DNA of 64,000 bases from Bacteroidales bacterium. GTDB lineage: Bacteria; Bacteroidota; Bacteroidia; Bacteroidales; VadinHA17. Positions 27,942 to 37,124 of the stretch are shown here, piece after piece (position 1 is the stretch's first letter; the number at the start of each line of letters is the position of its first letter). The stretch lies in assembly GCA_022865305.1 (NCBI GenBank), contig JALHSP010000157.1:62001-126000 (forward strand), given 5' to 3'. A program made the translations under genes and the position numbers. The notes beneath the pieces were generated by a model. It made no database searches, was not told the origin of the DNA, and saw only the letters and a list, made by a program, of their open reading frames with translations.

Positions 27942-30341
27942 ATGAACCGTCAGATTCAAATAATCTTCAGGAATATATCCAGAAAACCTGTTTATACAAT
28001 TATCACTTTTACAGGATTTGCATTCGCAATTGCAGCGAGCCTTCTTATCTATCTCTGGGTTTATAATGAGATTAGTTTTGACAGGTTCCATCCTGATTAC
28101 CAGCGGATATACCGTGTCCTCACTCTTTCTAAACAGGGCGATGAAATAGTAAAATTGCCATATTGTTATCGTCTTGTACCTAAAACGATGGAAATAGATT
28201 ATGAGCAGATTGAATATGCCACATATATAAGCTACAGTTCTGAAGATTCTCCCCTGATGCTTGAAACAGGAGGGGAAAAAATTGAGGCGAGAATGTGCTG
28301 GACCAACGAAGACTTTTTTAAGATCTTCGGAGGATTTAAATTTATGGAAGGTTCTCCGGAAGGTGCGTTTATGAATCCTGATAATATTGTCCTTACCGAA
28401 AAAACGGCAGAGAAATTATTCGGCGACCAGCCTGCTCTTGGGAAAACACTTATCAGCAACAAATACTCCAGGGAAATTTATACAGTCGGTGGCGTGATCC
28501 GTATCCCTGAGCAAAGTCACATTGATTTTGGATTCATTCTTTCAGAGAATAACAGCAGGTATTCGCGTTATTCAAATAGCTGGGGAGACAAAGGTTTTGT
28601 GAGGGTATATGTTAAACTTAAAAAAGACGCTCAGATAGATGACCAGTTTATCAATGCGATTTCAAATCACATCAGCCGTTATTCGAAAATTACAGACAAA
28701 CTTGTTTTTCAGCCTCTGGCTGATATTCATCTCTATTCAGATTATCCGCCTGACTTTTTCGATAAAAAACCGGGCAATTACAAGTATGTATGGATATTCT
28801 CCGGACTTGCTTTCCTGATCATTCTTATGGCTTCTTTAAATTTCTCGATCTTATCAGTTGCCCGTGCATCGGAACGGTCTGTTGAGATAGGGATCAAAAA
28901 AGTAAACGGGAGCAGCAGGATCAGGATCTTCAGACAGTTTATGACAGAATCTGTGATTCAAACTTTTGCGGCAACTATTGCCGCACTCTTAATTGTCTGG
29001 CTCATTCTTCCATGGTTTAATACTATTTCCTACAGAGATCTTACCTTTAGTTTTTCCGCGGGTTTTATTATTAACCTTTTCCTTCTGACCTTTATGGTAG
29101 GTGCTATTGCTGGTGTCTACCCGTCATTATACCTTTCCTCTTTTAATCCCATTGGAATTTTCAGAAGAGGCTCACTATCCGGTTCAAGAAGTAATTTTAT
29201 AAGGTTGCTTGTGACTTTCCAGTTTACTATAGCTATCTTTTTTATTATTGCAACTACGCTGTTTGTCAAACAGTTAAATTTTATCCATAACAAAAATCTG
29301 GGTATAGATGATGAGAATATTATTGTTATTCCGACAGGTTTGTGGTATGACAATAAACAATTTAAGGAAGAATTACAAAGGAATCCACGGATTCTAAGTG
29401 TATCAGCAAGCACTTATGCCCCCATTGATGTTGGGTTCAAACGAGGTCTTCCGCTTAGCCACCAGGGACTTCTTGACACTCTTCAGGTAAATTATTATTT
29501 TGTAGATGAAGACTTTGCAAAAACCTACAATCTGGATATAATAAAAGGCCAGTTTCTGCAAATGACTTCTGCGGCGTACTGGGAAGAATCTGAGAAAGCC
29601 GGTAAAAGTAAAAAGGAAGGAATTGAATACGCTATTTCTATTCCAATTGTAATAAATGAAACTACAGAAAATATGCTGGGTTTCGATGACCCGATAGGTC
29701 AGCGGATTGGAAACAATGTGATTGTAGGAGTGGTTAAAGATTTTCATTTCAGGTCATTACATTATGCAATTGAACCATTGATCATGTCAAATAACCCGGA
29801 AGCTATTATGACAATGAATGTACGGATTGTACCAGGGAATATCACTGAAACACTTAATTACATACGTGACACCTACAAAAAGAACAGGGATGACAGAGGA
29901 TTTTCTTATACTTTTTTTGACGACCTGCTTGACGAGAAATACCAGGCTGAGATCAGGTTGAAAAATATCACCATTGCCTTTGGAATTCTGGCGATTGTAA
30001 TTTCTGTTCTTGGAATACTCGGTATGGCCATCTTTTCTATTGACCGCCGGACCAAAGAGATCGGATTACGGAAAGTCGCCGGTGCAAAAAGTTCTGAAAT
30101 ACTTGTTCTCCTGAATAAAGAATTCTTAATGTGGGTCGTGGTCGCATTTTGTATAGCAGCTCCTGTTGCATGGTTTACAATGCATAAATGGCTTCAGAAT
30201 TTTGTATATAAGACTGACCTGAGCTGGTGGATCTTTGTGGTGTCGGGAATCATTGCTTTTGCAATTGCCTTATTGACTGTCAGCTGGCAATCCTGGCGTG
30301 CTTCTACAAGAAATCCGGTTGAGGCATTACGTTATGAGTGA
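27942..30341 (+). CDS. MacB/FtsX-type ABC transporter permease, array member 8
   Basis: 799 residues. Coupling motifs are RSVEIGIKKVNGSSRIRIF and RRTKEIGLRKVAGAKSSEI; the tail is SWQSWRASTRNPVEALRYE. Last member of the array, 12 bases after the second propeller lipoprotein. No ATP-binding subunit follows: the next gene is aspartokinase after 124 bases. Confidence 0.9.
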   Translation: MNRQIQIIFRNISRKPVYTIITFTGFAFAIAASLLIYLWVYNEISFDRFHPDYQRIYRVLTLSKQGDEIVKLPYCYRLVPKTMEIDYEQIEYATYISYSSEDSPLMLETGGEKIEARMCWTNEDFFKIFGGFKFMEGSPEGAFMNPDNIVLTEKTAEKLFGDQPALGKTLISNKYSREIYTVGGVIRIPEQSHIDFGFILSENNSRYSRYSNSWGDKGFVRVYVKLKKDAQIDDQFINAISNHISRYSKITDKLVFQPLADIHLYSDYPPDFFDKKPGNYKYVWIFSGLAFLIILMASLNFSILSVARASERSVEIGIKKVNGSSRIRIFRQFMTESVIQTFAATIAALLIVWLILPWFNTISYRDLTFSFSAGFIINLFLLTFMVGAIAGVYPSLYLSSFNPIGIFRRGSLSGSRSNFIRLLVTFQFTIAIFFIIATTLFVKQLNFIHNKNLGIDDENIIVIPTGLWYDNKQFKEELQRNPRILSVSASTYAPIDVGFKRGLPLSHQGLLDTLQVNYYFVDEDFAKTYNLDIIKGQFLQMTSAAYWEESEKAGKSKKEGIEYAISIPIVINETTENMLGFDDPIGQRIGNNVIVGVVKDFHFRSLHYAIEPLIMSNNPEAIMTMNVRIVPGNITETLNYIRDTYKKNRDDRGFSYTFFDDLLDEKYQAEIRLKNITIAFGILAIVISVLGILGMAIFSIDRRTKEIGLRKVAGAKSSEILVLLNKEFLMWVVVAFCIAAPVAWFTMHKWLQNFVYKTDLSWWIFVVSGIIAFAIALLTVSWQSWRASTRNPVEALRYE

Positions 30342-30465
30342 ACAAAATGAGATTTTGTGGAGGTTTTCAGCTAATCCTTAGTGCTCTTTTGTGATGAAAA
30401 AAAATCACACTGATTAGAATTGCATAATGTTATTGAAGTCCTAATTTTACCCCAAATTCTGTTTT

Positions 30466-31719
30466 ATGAAAGTATTTAAATTCGGAGGCGCTTCTGTAAA
30501 GGATGCATCGGGAATAAAGAATCTTGCCAATATTGTATCAAATGAGAAAGATAACCTTGTGATTGTAGTTTCCGCATTCGGAAAAACAACCAATGCTCTG
30601 GAAAAATTATTGAAAAGCTGGATTGCCGGGGATAAGGATTATACAGAGCATCTTGAAGACATTTATTCATATCATTCAAAGGTTTCCGATGAGCTCTTTC
30701 CTTCAGCTAATTCAGCCAAAAGCAACCTGGATATCTCTTTTACCAGGCTTAAAGAGTATCTCGCAACAGCAGAAAAATCGGAGTATGATTATGAGTATGA
30801 CCAGGTTGTATCTTATGGTGAAATTTGGTCAACTCTGATTGTTGCCGAATACCTTAAAATGTCAGGTTTGAAATCAGAATGGGTCGATATCCGCGATAAC
30901 CTGGTAACTGATGACAGGTACAGGGATGCAAATATCCTATGGAGTGAAAGCTCAAACCGGATTAAGACTGTTTTTGATTTTAAGAGATTTACTATTTATG
31001 TAACCCAGGGTTTCATCGGAGGAACAGTTACCGGAATATCTACAACCCTTGGCCGTGAGGGGTCGGATTTTACAGCAGCTATCCTGGCGAATATACTTGA
31101 TGCTGAATGCGTGGTTGTATGGAAAGATGTGCCCGGTGTGCTTAATGCAGATCCGAAATGGTTGACCGATGCCCGGAAGCTTGAGGAAATGTCGTACAGG
31201 GAAGCAGTTGAAATGACATTCTCTGGTGCAAAAGTCATTCATCCAAAAACCATCAAGCCACTTCACAATAAGAATATCCCTCTTTATGTAAAATCGTTCC
31301 TTGCTCCTGAGGAGAATGGCACCCTGATAACAGCAGAACCGACTCTTAAGGAAATTATGCCTGTCTTCATCAGGAAGGAAAAACAGATACTTTTTTCAAT
31401 TCTGCCTAAAGACTTTTCATTCGTTATGGTAGATAACCTGAGCAGGATCTTTCATTCCTTTTTAATTCACGGCATAAAGGTGAATCTGGTTGAGGCAAGC
31501 GCAGTAAGTATAGATGTCTGCGTTGATGATGACCGACCAAAAGTGGATATCCTTCTGGCAGATTTGAAAAATGAATATTCAGCAATTTATAATGAAAATG
31601 TTGAAATGCTTTCAGTACGGCATTATACACCTGAGGCGATTGAAAGAATAACTAAAGGCCGGGACATTTTGCTTGAGCAGCGAACCAGAAGCACGGTCCG
31701 TTTTGTTGTCAGGCAATAA
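30466..31719 (+). CDS. Aspartate kinase (monofunctional)
   Basis: Phosphorylates L-aspartate, the entry step to lysine, threonine, methionine and diaminopimelate. 417 residues: kinase domain beginning KVFKFGGASVKDASGI, with GREGSDFTAAILAN and VWKDVPGVLNADPK for substrate and ATP binding, and C-terminal ACT regulatory region (LFSILPKDFSFVMVDNLSRIF, VNLVEASAVSIDVCVDD). Length fits a single-function enzyme without a homoserine dehydrogenase half. It stands alone between the permease array and a convergent glycosyltransferase. Confidence 0.93.
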   Translation: MKVFKFGGASVKDASGIKNLANIVSNEKDNLVIVVSAFGKTTNALEKLLKSWIAGDKDYTEHLEDIYSYHSKVSDELFPSANSAKSNLDISFTRLKEYLATAEKSEYDYEYDQVVSYGEIWSTLIVAEYLKMSGLKSEWVDIRDNLVTDDRYRDANILWSESSNRIKTVFDFKRFTIYVTQGFIGGTVTGISTTLGREGSDFTAAILANILDAECVVVWKDVPGVLNADPKWLTDARKLEEMSYREAVEMTFSGAKVIHPKTIKPLHNKNIPLYVKSFLAPEENGTLITAEPTLKEIMPVFIRKEKQILFSILPKDFSFVMVDNLSRIFHSFLIHGIKVNLVEASAVSIDVCVDDDRPKVDILLADLKNEYSAIYNENVEMLSVRHYTPEAIERITKGRDILLEQRTRSTVRFVVRQ

Positions 31720-31782
31720 TACTTACCTTATCCTCATCATTTTGTCTTTTAATTATTTGTTAAGCGCCTGATAAGTGTTAGT

Positions 31783-33474
31783 TCAATTGGTTTCACTATT
31801 TGTTATTATTAATTTATTTCTTGTGCTATTTATGGAAGGATCTGTGATTCCATCAATAATTCCGAATATAAAATCATATTTACTTTCACTCATCTCCTTT
31901 GGACTAAATTTGAAATTTAATTTCGCTGTATCACAAGCTTTTATAAGTAAATTGTTATTAAAAGGCTTTATAAAAATGAATTCCTTGTTTTCGACATTTC
32001 TAAGCGAGATATATATTTTATGGTTATTGGTAAAGCATAGTGGGTATTGTCTGTGATTTATAATATGAATGGGTATTAGAATACTATCTATGTTATTAAG
32101 GATATCTTTTTCATTACATAAGATTCTTATATTATTAAAAGAAGTGAAACTATCTATCTTTTTATAATTTATTTTTACCCCCATTCTTGTTTGGAGTTCC
32201 TGGCTCCCTTCAAATTTACCACGCTTAATAATAATAACATTTTTAGATTGAATGGTATCTTCATAATTCCAGATCTGGTACTGAGATTTTTTCTTTCCAC
32301 CCGGGTAAAAGGCAATCCCCAGGTTTTTCGAATAAAATGAATATAGCGGAGCTTCTCTCAGCGCTCCATTCCCGGTTTCAAACACTACAGGTCTTTTTCC
32401 TGCAATTGTTTCAATATCTTCAGCCCATTGCTTTCTTCCATGATAATAATCGACATTTAAAGTATTGATTGGAAGTATATTAGTTGCCAGATAAATCCTT
32501 ACGAGAAGTATCATAATCAGGAAAGGCATTGTCAGATAAATTAATAACCTGTTATTTCTTCTGGATAAATAAAACTTAGCAGAAAGTATTATAATAGGAA
32601 ATAACATAATTGAAGTCCAGTGTAAATGAACGAATCCTCTAAAAGTATTTAGCAGAAAAAAGATAAATGTTCCTATCGTTATATACTTCAGTGTTTTATC
32701 AAATTGGTTTTCTGGTTTATATATGAAAGGAACGAAAATAATGCCAATACCTATCATTGGGATTTGCTGGGAAATGAACTCGAATAGATTTGCGAATTCA
32801 AACTGGTTGGCTCTCCCGTACAGGTGATATTGAAAGGATGGGAAATCATGCTGATATTGCCAAAGCAAATGAGGAATAAATAGGACACATGATAAAATAA
32901 TTGAAAGGTAAAAATATTTATTTCGGAGCAGACTTAAATTTGACAGCAGAATAAATAAAACAAAAATTACAGCATGGTATTTTGAATAAAGCATAAAAGC
33001 TATTGAAACGCCAAAAAGTAAAGATGAAAATAAATCGTTTTTGTTTATCAGTCGTTTATATGCATAAAGGCATATGATGGAAAATGCGATTAATGGAGTA
33101 TCCGGAAAGGCAATAAAAGTTATATAATTAAATAGTGGAATTGATAGAAGAATCAGATAGATAATTGTTTTACCCCTTTTATTCCACTGATCAATTTTGA
33201 ACAGAAAAATAAGCCCTATTGACATTAGGAGGACATTAAACAGTCTGACTCCCATCTCTCCGGGTACAAGTGATGTCCCCAGTTTTATTAAGAACGCAAG
33301 TAAAGGCGGATGATCATAATATCCCCATTCAAGCTTACTGGAATAAAACCAATAATATCCTTCATCACTTGTAAGCTCTGTAGTACCAATTTGAATAATG
33401 TTTAAGAGAGTCCAGATTAGGATAAAATGGTACTCATTAAAGTTTAATCTGATGGTATTGATAATTTTTTTCAT
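31783..33474 (-). CDS. GT39-like integral membrane glycosyltransferase with C-terminal domain (paralogue 1)
   Basis: About 563 residues from the ATG at 33474 (an upstream TTG at 33498 is also open). Family signature near the N-terminus: TSDEGYYWFYSSKLEWGYYDHPP, with the acidic pair and the GYYDHPP loop of PMT/ArnT-type enzymes that use polyprenyl-phosphate sugars. About ten hydrophobic helices follow, then roughly 180 non-membrane residues, probably periplasmic. A paralogue with the same layout lies at 37124-38845. Low GC and long runs of A/T set it apart slightly from its neighbours. Confidence 0.85.
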   Translation of the reverse strand: MKKIINTIRLNFNEYHFILIWTLLNIIQIGTTELTSDEGYYWFYSSKLEWGYYDHPPLLAFLIKLGTSLVPGEMGVRLFNVLLMSIGLIFLFKIDQWNKRGKTIIYLILLSIPLFNYITFIAFPDTPLIAFSIICLYAYKRLINKNDLFSSLLFGVSIAFMLYSKYHAVIFVLFILLSNLSLLRNKYFYLSIILSCVLFIPHLLWQYQHDFPSFQYHLYGRANQFEFANLFEFISQQIPMIGIGIIFVPFIYKPENQFDKTLKYITIGTFIFFLLNTFRGFVHLHWTSIMLFPIIILSAKFYLSRRNNRLLIYLTMPFLIMILLVRIYLATNILPINTLNVDYYHGRKQWAEDIETIAGKRPVVFETGNGALREAPLYSFYSKNLGIAFYPGGKKKSQYQIWNYEDTIQSKNVIIIKRGKFEGSQELQTRMGVKINYKKIDSFTSFNNIRILCNEKDILNNIDSILIPIHIINHRQYPLCFTNNHKIYISLRNVENKEFIFIKPFNNNLLIKACDTAKLNFKFSPKEMSESKYDFIFGIIDGITDPSINSTRNKLIITNSETN

Positions 33475-33664
33475 TCCTTTTTGGGTGGTCCTTAACAAGA
33501 CATGGTTTTGATTTATTCGACTTTGTTATAAAATATATTGGAAATATTAAGTATTTGGTAATTCCATTGAAAGTAAAATCATAATTTGACCGCGAGTCTC
33601 CAGAATTTTTTAAGGTTTTCGTTTTGGGATCATTTAAATCTAGTGGTTTCGTGGCAACCAACAT
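33437..33664 (-). CDS. Doubtful small ORF between pyrC and the glycosyltransferase
   Basis: 75 codons whose ATG overlaps the pyrC stop (TAATG), a typical coupling arrangement, but whose end overlaps the following gene. The product is basic, without recognisable motif or clear signal peptide. I do not recognise it; it may be a relic or chance frame. Confidence 0.2.
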   Translation of the reverse strand: MLVATKPLDLNDPKTKTLKNSGDSRSNYDFTFNGITKYLIFPIYFITKSNKSKPCLVKDHPKRNEKNYQYHQIKL

Positions 33665-35007
33665 TATCTGTCAAACATTAACCGTTGGCCCCTGGCATCT
33701 TCATTTATAATCCCATTATTATATACGACAGTTCCATTAATAATTGTTATGCAGATTCTCGACTTAAATGTTGTTCCTTCGAAAGGCGACCAGCCGCATT
33801 TATAAAGGATATTTTCCTTTGAAACGGTCCATGGATTGTCCGGGTCAACAAGACAAAGGTCAGCCTGATATCCTTCTCTTATAAAGCCTCTCTTTCTGAT
33901 ACTGAAAATTAATGCGGGATTGTGGCACATTTTTTCTACAATTTTTAAAAGGCTGAAGGTTTTGTTGTGCCATAGTTCTAACATTGCAACCAGTGAATGC
34001 TGAACCATTGGACCTCCCGATGGTGTATTGAAATAACTGTTCGATTTCTCTTCAATGGTATGAGGTGCATGGTCAGTTGCTATAACATCAATCAGGTCAT
34101 TATTCACTGCTTCAATAAGGGAATCCCTGTCGAACCTGGTTTTTATAGCAGGATTCCATTTGATCCTTGATCCCAGTTTCTCATAGTATGAATCGTCAAA
34201 CCATAAGTGATGAATGCATACCTCACCTGTTATTCTTTTCTGTTCAAGAGGGATTTCATTACTGAACAGTTTGATTTCATCGGCAGTTGACAGATGTAAA
34301 ATATGCAGACGGGTGTTGTATTCCCTTGCTAGATTTACAGCATGGGATGAAGAGAGAAAACAGGCTTCGCGGCTGCGGATCAGTGGGTGCATTTTTACAG
34401 GGATATCCTCACCGTATTTTTGCCTGTATATTTCAATATTTTTCCTGATGGTCTGCTCATCTTCACAGTGGGCATTAATTGGCAAATAAGCATTTTTAAA
34501 AAGATCTCTCAGGGCATCTTTGTTGTCAACCAGCATGTTTCCGGTGGAAGAGCCCATGAATACCTTAATCCCACAAACCTCTTGTGGATTAACTTTCATT
34601 AATTCTGTGAGGTTGTCATTCGTTGCACCAATATTAAAGGAGTAATTTATCAGTGATCTTTCAGAACCCAGCTTATATTTTTCGTTCAGTGCTTTAAGTG
34701 TAACTGTTTGAGGTACAGTGTTGGGCATATCCATAAAAGAGGTAATTCCTCCTGCAGCGGCAGCACGGGACTCAGTGAAAATATCTCCTTTATGTGTCAG
34801 CCCGGGTTCCCTGAAGTGAACCTGATCATCTATAACTCCGGGTAGGAGCAGCAGTCCTGTCGCATCAATAATTCGTGTACCGGATTTTGGTCTGAACTGC
34901 CCCGGAGAAACTATCGCTGAGATTATTTCATCCGTAACAAGTAGATCTCCCCTGAAGGATTTTCCCTCGTTTACAATTGTGGCATTCTTGATTAAAATGC
35001 TGGACAT
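33664..35007 (-). CDS. pyrC: Dihydroorotase
   Basis: Cyclises N-carbamoyl-aspartate to dihydroorotate in pyrimidine synthesis. 447 residues of the amidohydrolase fold: DDQVHFREPGLTHKGDI (metal-binding strand), MDMPNTVPQT, KVFMGSSTGNML with the Lys usually carboxylated, NAHCEDE, LHILHLST, and DVIATDHAPHT. The first metal motif reads Q-V-H instead of H-x-H, which I believe is usual for dihydroorotases of this phylum. It follows the mannose-transferase gene by 65 bases on the same strand. Confidence 0.9.
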   Translation of the reverse strand: MSSILIKNATIVNEGKSFRGDLLVTDEIISAIVSPGQFRPKSGTRIIDATGLLLLPGVIDDQVHFREPGLTHKGDIFTESRAAAAGGITSFMDMPNTVPQTVTLKALNEKYKLGSERSLINYSFNIGATNDNLTELMKVNPQEVCGIKVFMGSSTGNMLVDNKDALRDLFKNAYLPINAHCEDEQTIRKNIEIYRQKYGEDIPVKMHPLIRSREACFLSSSHAVNLAREYNTRLHILHLSTADEIKLFSNEIPLEQKRITGEVCIHHLWFDDSYYEKLGSRIKWNPAIKTRFDRDSLIEAVNNDLIDVIATDHAPHTIEEKSNSYFNTPSGGPMVQHSLVAMLELWHNKTFSLLKIVEKMCHNPALIFSIRKRGFIREGYQADLCLVDPDNPWTVSKENILYKCGWSPFEGTTFKSRICITIINGTVVYNNGIINEDARGQRLMFDR

Positions 35008-35072
35008 CAGGTGTATGTGGAAATATTATTGCCGTTGTACCATTACGCCGTTGAGCCGTTTATATTGTCCCT

Positions 35073-35801
35073 TTAGTTCCGCCTGTATTTTATGAACATG
35101 CTCCTGACCTTCATCCTGAGAACTCCCCATAACGCTTCATTAAAGATACCTCCCGACATTTTCGAGGAACCAAGTTTCCTGTCGGTAAAGATTATAGGTA
35201 TTTCAACTATTTTATAGCCTAATTTCCAGGCAGTGAACTTCATCTCGATCTGAAAGCCATAACCAACCGCCCTGATATGTGCCGGTTTGATATTTTCAAG
35301 AACCTCTTTTTTGTAACAGATAAAACCGGCCGTGGTATCCATTATCTTCATTCCTGTGATTAATCTTACGTAGATTGATGCAACATATGACATAAGAACA
35401 CGGGATAACGGCCAGTTGACTACATTCACTCCGCTGATGTATCTTGATCCGATAGCCACATCAGACCCGTCATCATGGCAAGCCTGATATAGTCTTACCA
35501 GGTCGCGTGGGTCATGGGAGAAATCGGCATCCATTTCAAAAACATATTTGTAACCATTTTCGAGAGCCCAGTCAAATCCGGTGATATATGCTGTGCCAAG
35601 TCCCATTTTCCCGGGACGCTCTAACAGATGGAGGTTTTTATTTACGGTCTGCAGAGTTTTAACAATCGCGGCTGTTCCGTCAGGAGAATTATCATCAATT
35701 ATCAGGATATCAAAAGGAACACTCAGGGAAGAAATTGCTTTGATTATTGCTTCAACATTTTCTCTTTCCTTATATGTAGGTATAATAACTAAATTCTCCA
35801 T
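35073..35801 (-). CDS. Polyprenol-phosphate mannose/glucose synthase (GT2)
   Basis: 242 residues, GT-A fold. IIPTYKERENVEAII, IDDNSPDGTA and EMDADFSHDP (the DxD nucleotide-sugar site) are diagnostic of the DPM1-like branch; no C-terminal membrane helices are present. It should make polyprenyl-phosphate-linked hexose at the inner face of the membrane, the donor for GT39-type enzymes such as the two encoded nearby. First gene of a minus-strand set with dihydroorotase and glycosyltransferase paralogue 1. Confidence 0.9.
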   Translation of the reverse strand: MENLVIIPTYKERENVEAIIKAISSLSVPFDILIIDDNSPDGTAAIVKTLQTVNKNLHLLERPGKMGLGTAYITGFDWALENGYKYVFEMDADFSHDPRDLVRLYQACHDDGSDVAIGSRYISGVNVVNWPLSRVLMSYVASIYVRLITGMKIMDTTAGFICYKKEVLENIKPAHIRAVGYGFQIEMKFTAWKLGYKIVEIPIIFTDRKLGSSKMSGGIFNEALWGVLRMKVRSMFIKYRRN

Positions 35802-36061
35802 AGATGATAAATATCTACGAAATTAATTAAATTCAATTAATGTCTATTCAATTAATCATTTATTTAAGGCTACAGTAATGTTTCAAAGGGATGAATGAAT
35901 CAGGCTATCTGAAGTTATTGGTGATCAGTGTTTATTACTACCGGATAGTGTCTGATCTGATGTTGATTTTTTGCGGTACTCCCACTAATTCAAATTAATA
36001 CTGAAGCTACTCATTTTATAAATAATATGATTTATAAATAGATTTTAATTATATATAATTT

Positions 36062-36069
36062 TACTTTTG
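36062..36069 (+). promoter_or_regulatory. Bacteroidota -7 box TACTTTTG
   Basis: Matches TAnnTTTG and lies 20 bases before the ATG at 36090. A TTG-initiated extension at 36075 would start at about the transcription start, which favours the ATG. Confidence 0.5.
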
Positions 36070-36089
36070 TCCTCTTGAAATTATTCTTC

Positions 36090-37124
36090 ATGCGAAACCG
36101 TATTGCATTATTCCTGTTATTTCTGGTAATTTCTGGTAAATGTCTTTCACAGCGGACTATCTGGGATATCAGAATGTTCTCATTTTTCGATAATAATGAA
36201 TTTGGACATTCATCAGTTCAGATTCCGCAGACAATGGCTGGTGTCCGGTTTGCTCCGAATATCGGATTGCAGTGGGATTCAGTCAATAGTGTTATTACAG
36301 GTGTGAATCTTCTGCATGAATATGGCAGTAACAAATTTATTGGGAATTATTATCCGACTGCTTACTATAAATTCGACAAAAAACCTTTTGTTTTTCTAAT
36401 GGGAGCATTTCCAAGGAGCTTTATCCATGATATGTATCCACGTTTATTCTTTCAGGACTCCATAATCTACTATCGTCCAAATGTGAATGGTATTATGATT
36501 GAATATTCAAGCAAAAAGCTTCGCCTTGGCTTATGGCTTGATTGGACAGGCAGGCAGGCGATTGACACACGTGAGACATTTTTACTGGGAGTATCCGGTA
36601 AATATAAACCTGGTATTTTATATCTCCGGCATTTATCATATCTCTTCCATTTTTCAGGACCCATAAATCCTGTGGTTAATGAAGCATTGCATGATAACGG
36701 ATTGGCACTTACCTCAATAGGACTCGATTTCACGGGGAAAACTTTACTTGACAAATTTGAAATAAGCGCAGGGTGGGCAATTGGGCTTGATCGTGCCAGA
36801 GCTGATGGAACAGGATGGTTCACACATAGTGGATTCCTTTCTGAAACGACAATTGAATTTAAACGGGTAGGCCTGTTCAATTCATTGTATCTGGGTGATG
36901 GCCAGATGTATTATTATGAGGATCACGATAATGAACTTTACTGGGGTGATCCGTTCTACAGGGCTAAGGCTTACAACAGATCTGATTTTTATATAGATTT
37001 CATCAAAGATAAGAGAACAAGTGTCAGGCTGATTTATTCATTGCACTTTGCTGAATCCAGAATGTATCATGAGCAGGCATTGAAAGTATCAGTTAATCTG
37101 AACAATCTGCGATTTAATCCATAA
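36090..37124 (+). CDS. Putative outer-membrane beta-barrel protein
   Basis: 344 residues from the ATG at 36090. Signal peptide IALFLLFLVISGKCLSQ, then alternating aromatic/polar strands (YYPTAYYKFDKKP, LYLGDGQMYYYEDHDNELYWG) as in a barrel. I cannot name the family. Its stop overlaps the start of glycosyltransferase paralogue 2 (TAATG), so it is tied to the lipid-linked-sugar genes; a role in placing or modifying surface glycans is only an inference. Confidence 0.65.
   Translation: MRNRIALFLLFLVISGKCLSQRTIWDIRMFSFFDNNEFGHSSVQIPQTMAGVRFAPNIGLQWDSVNSVITGVNLLHEYGSNKFIGNYYPTAYYKFDKKPFVFLMGAFPRSFIHDMYPRLFFQDSIIYYRPNVNGIMIEYSSKKLRLGLWLDWTGRQAIDTRETFLLGVSGKYKPGILYLRHLSYLFHFSGPINPVVNEALHDNGLALTSIGLDFTGKTLLDKFEISAGWAIGLDRARADGTGWFTHSGFLSETTIEFKRVGLFNSLYLGDGQMYYYEDHDNELYWGDPFYRAKAYNRSDFYIDFIKDKRTSVRLIYSLHFAESRMYHEQALKVSVNLNNLRFNP

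Noticed and set aside
33664..35007. Dihydroorotase lacking the first metal-ligand His as an inactive enzyme
   Set aside because: DDQVHFREPG with Gln in that place appears usual for this phylum, and all other active-site motifs are intact.
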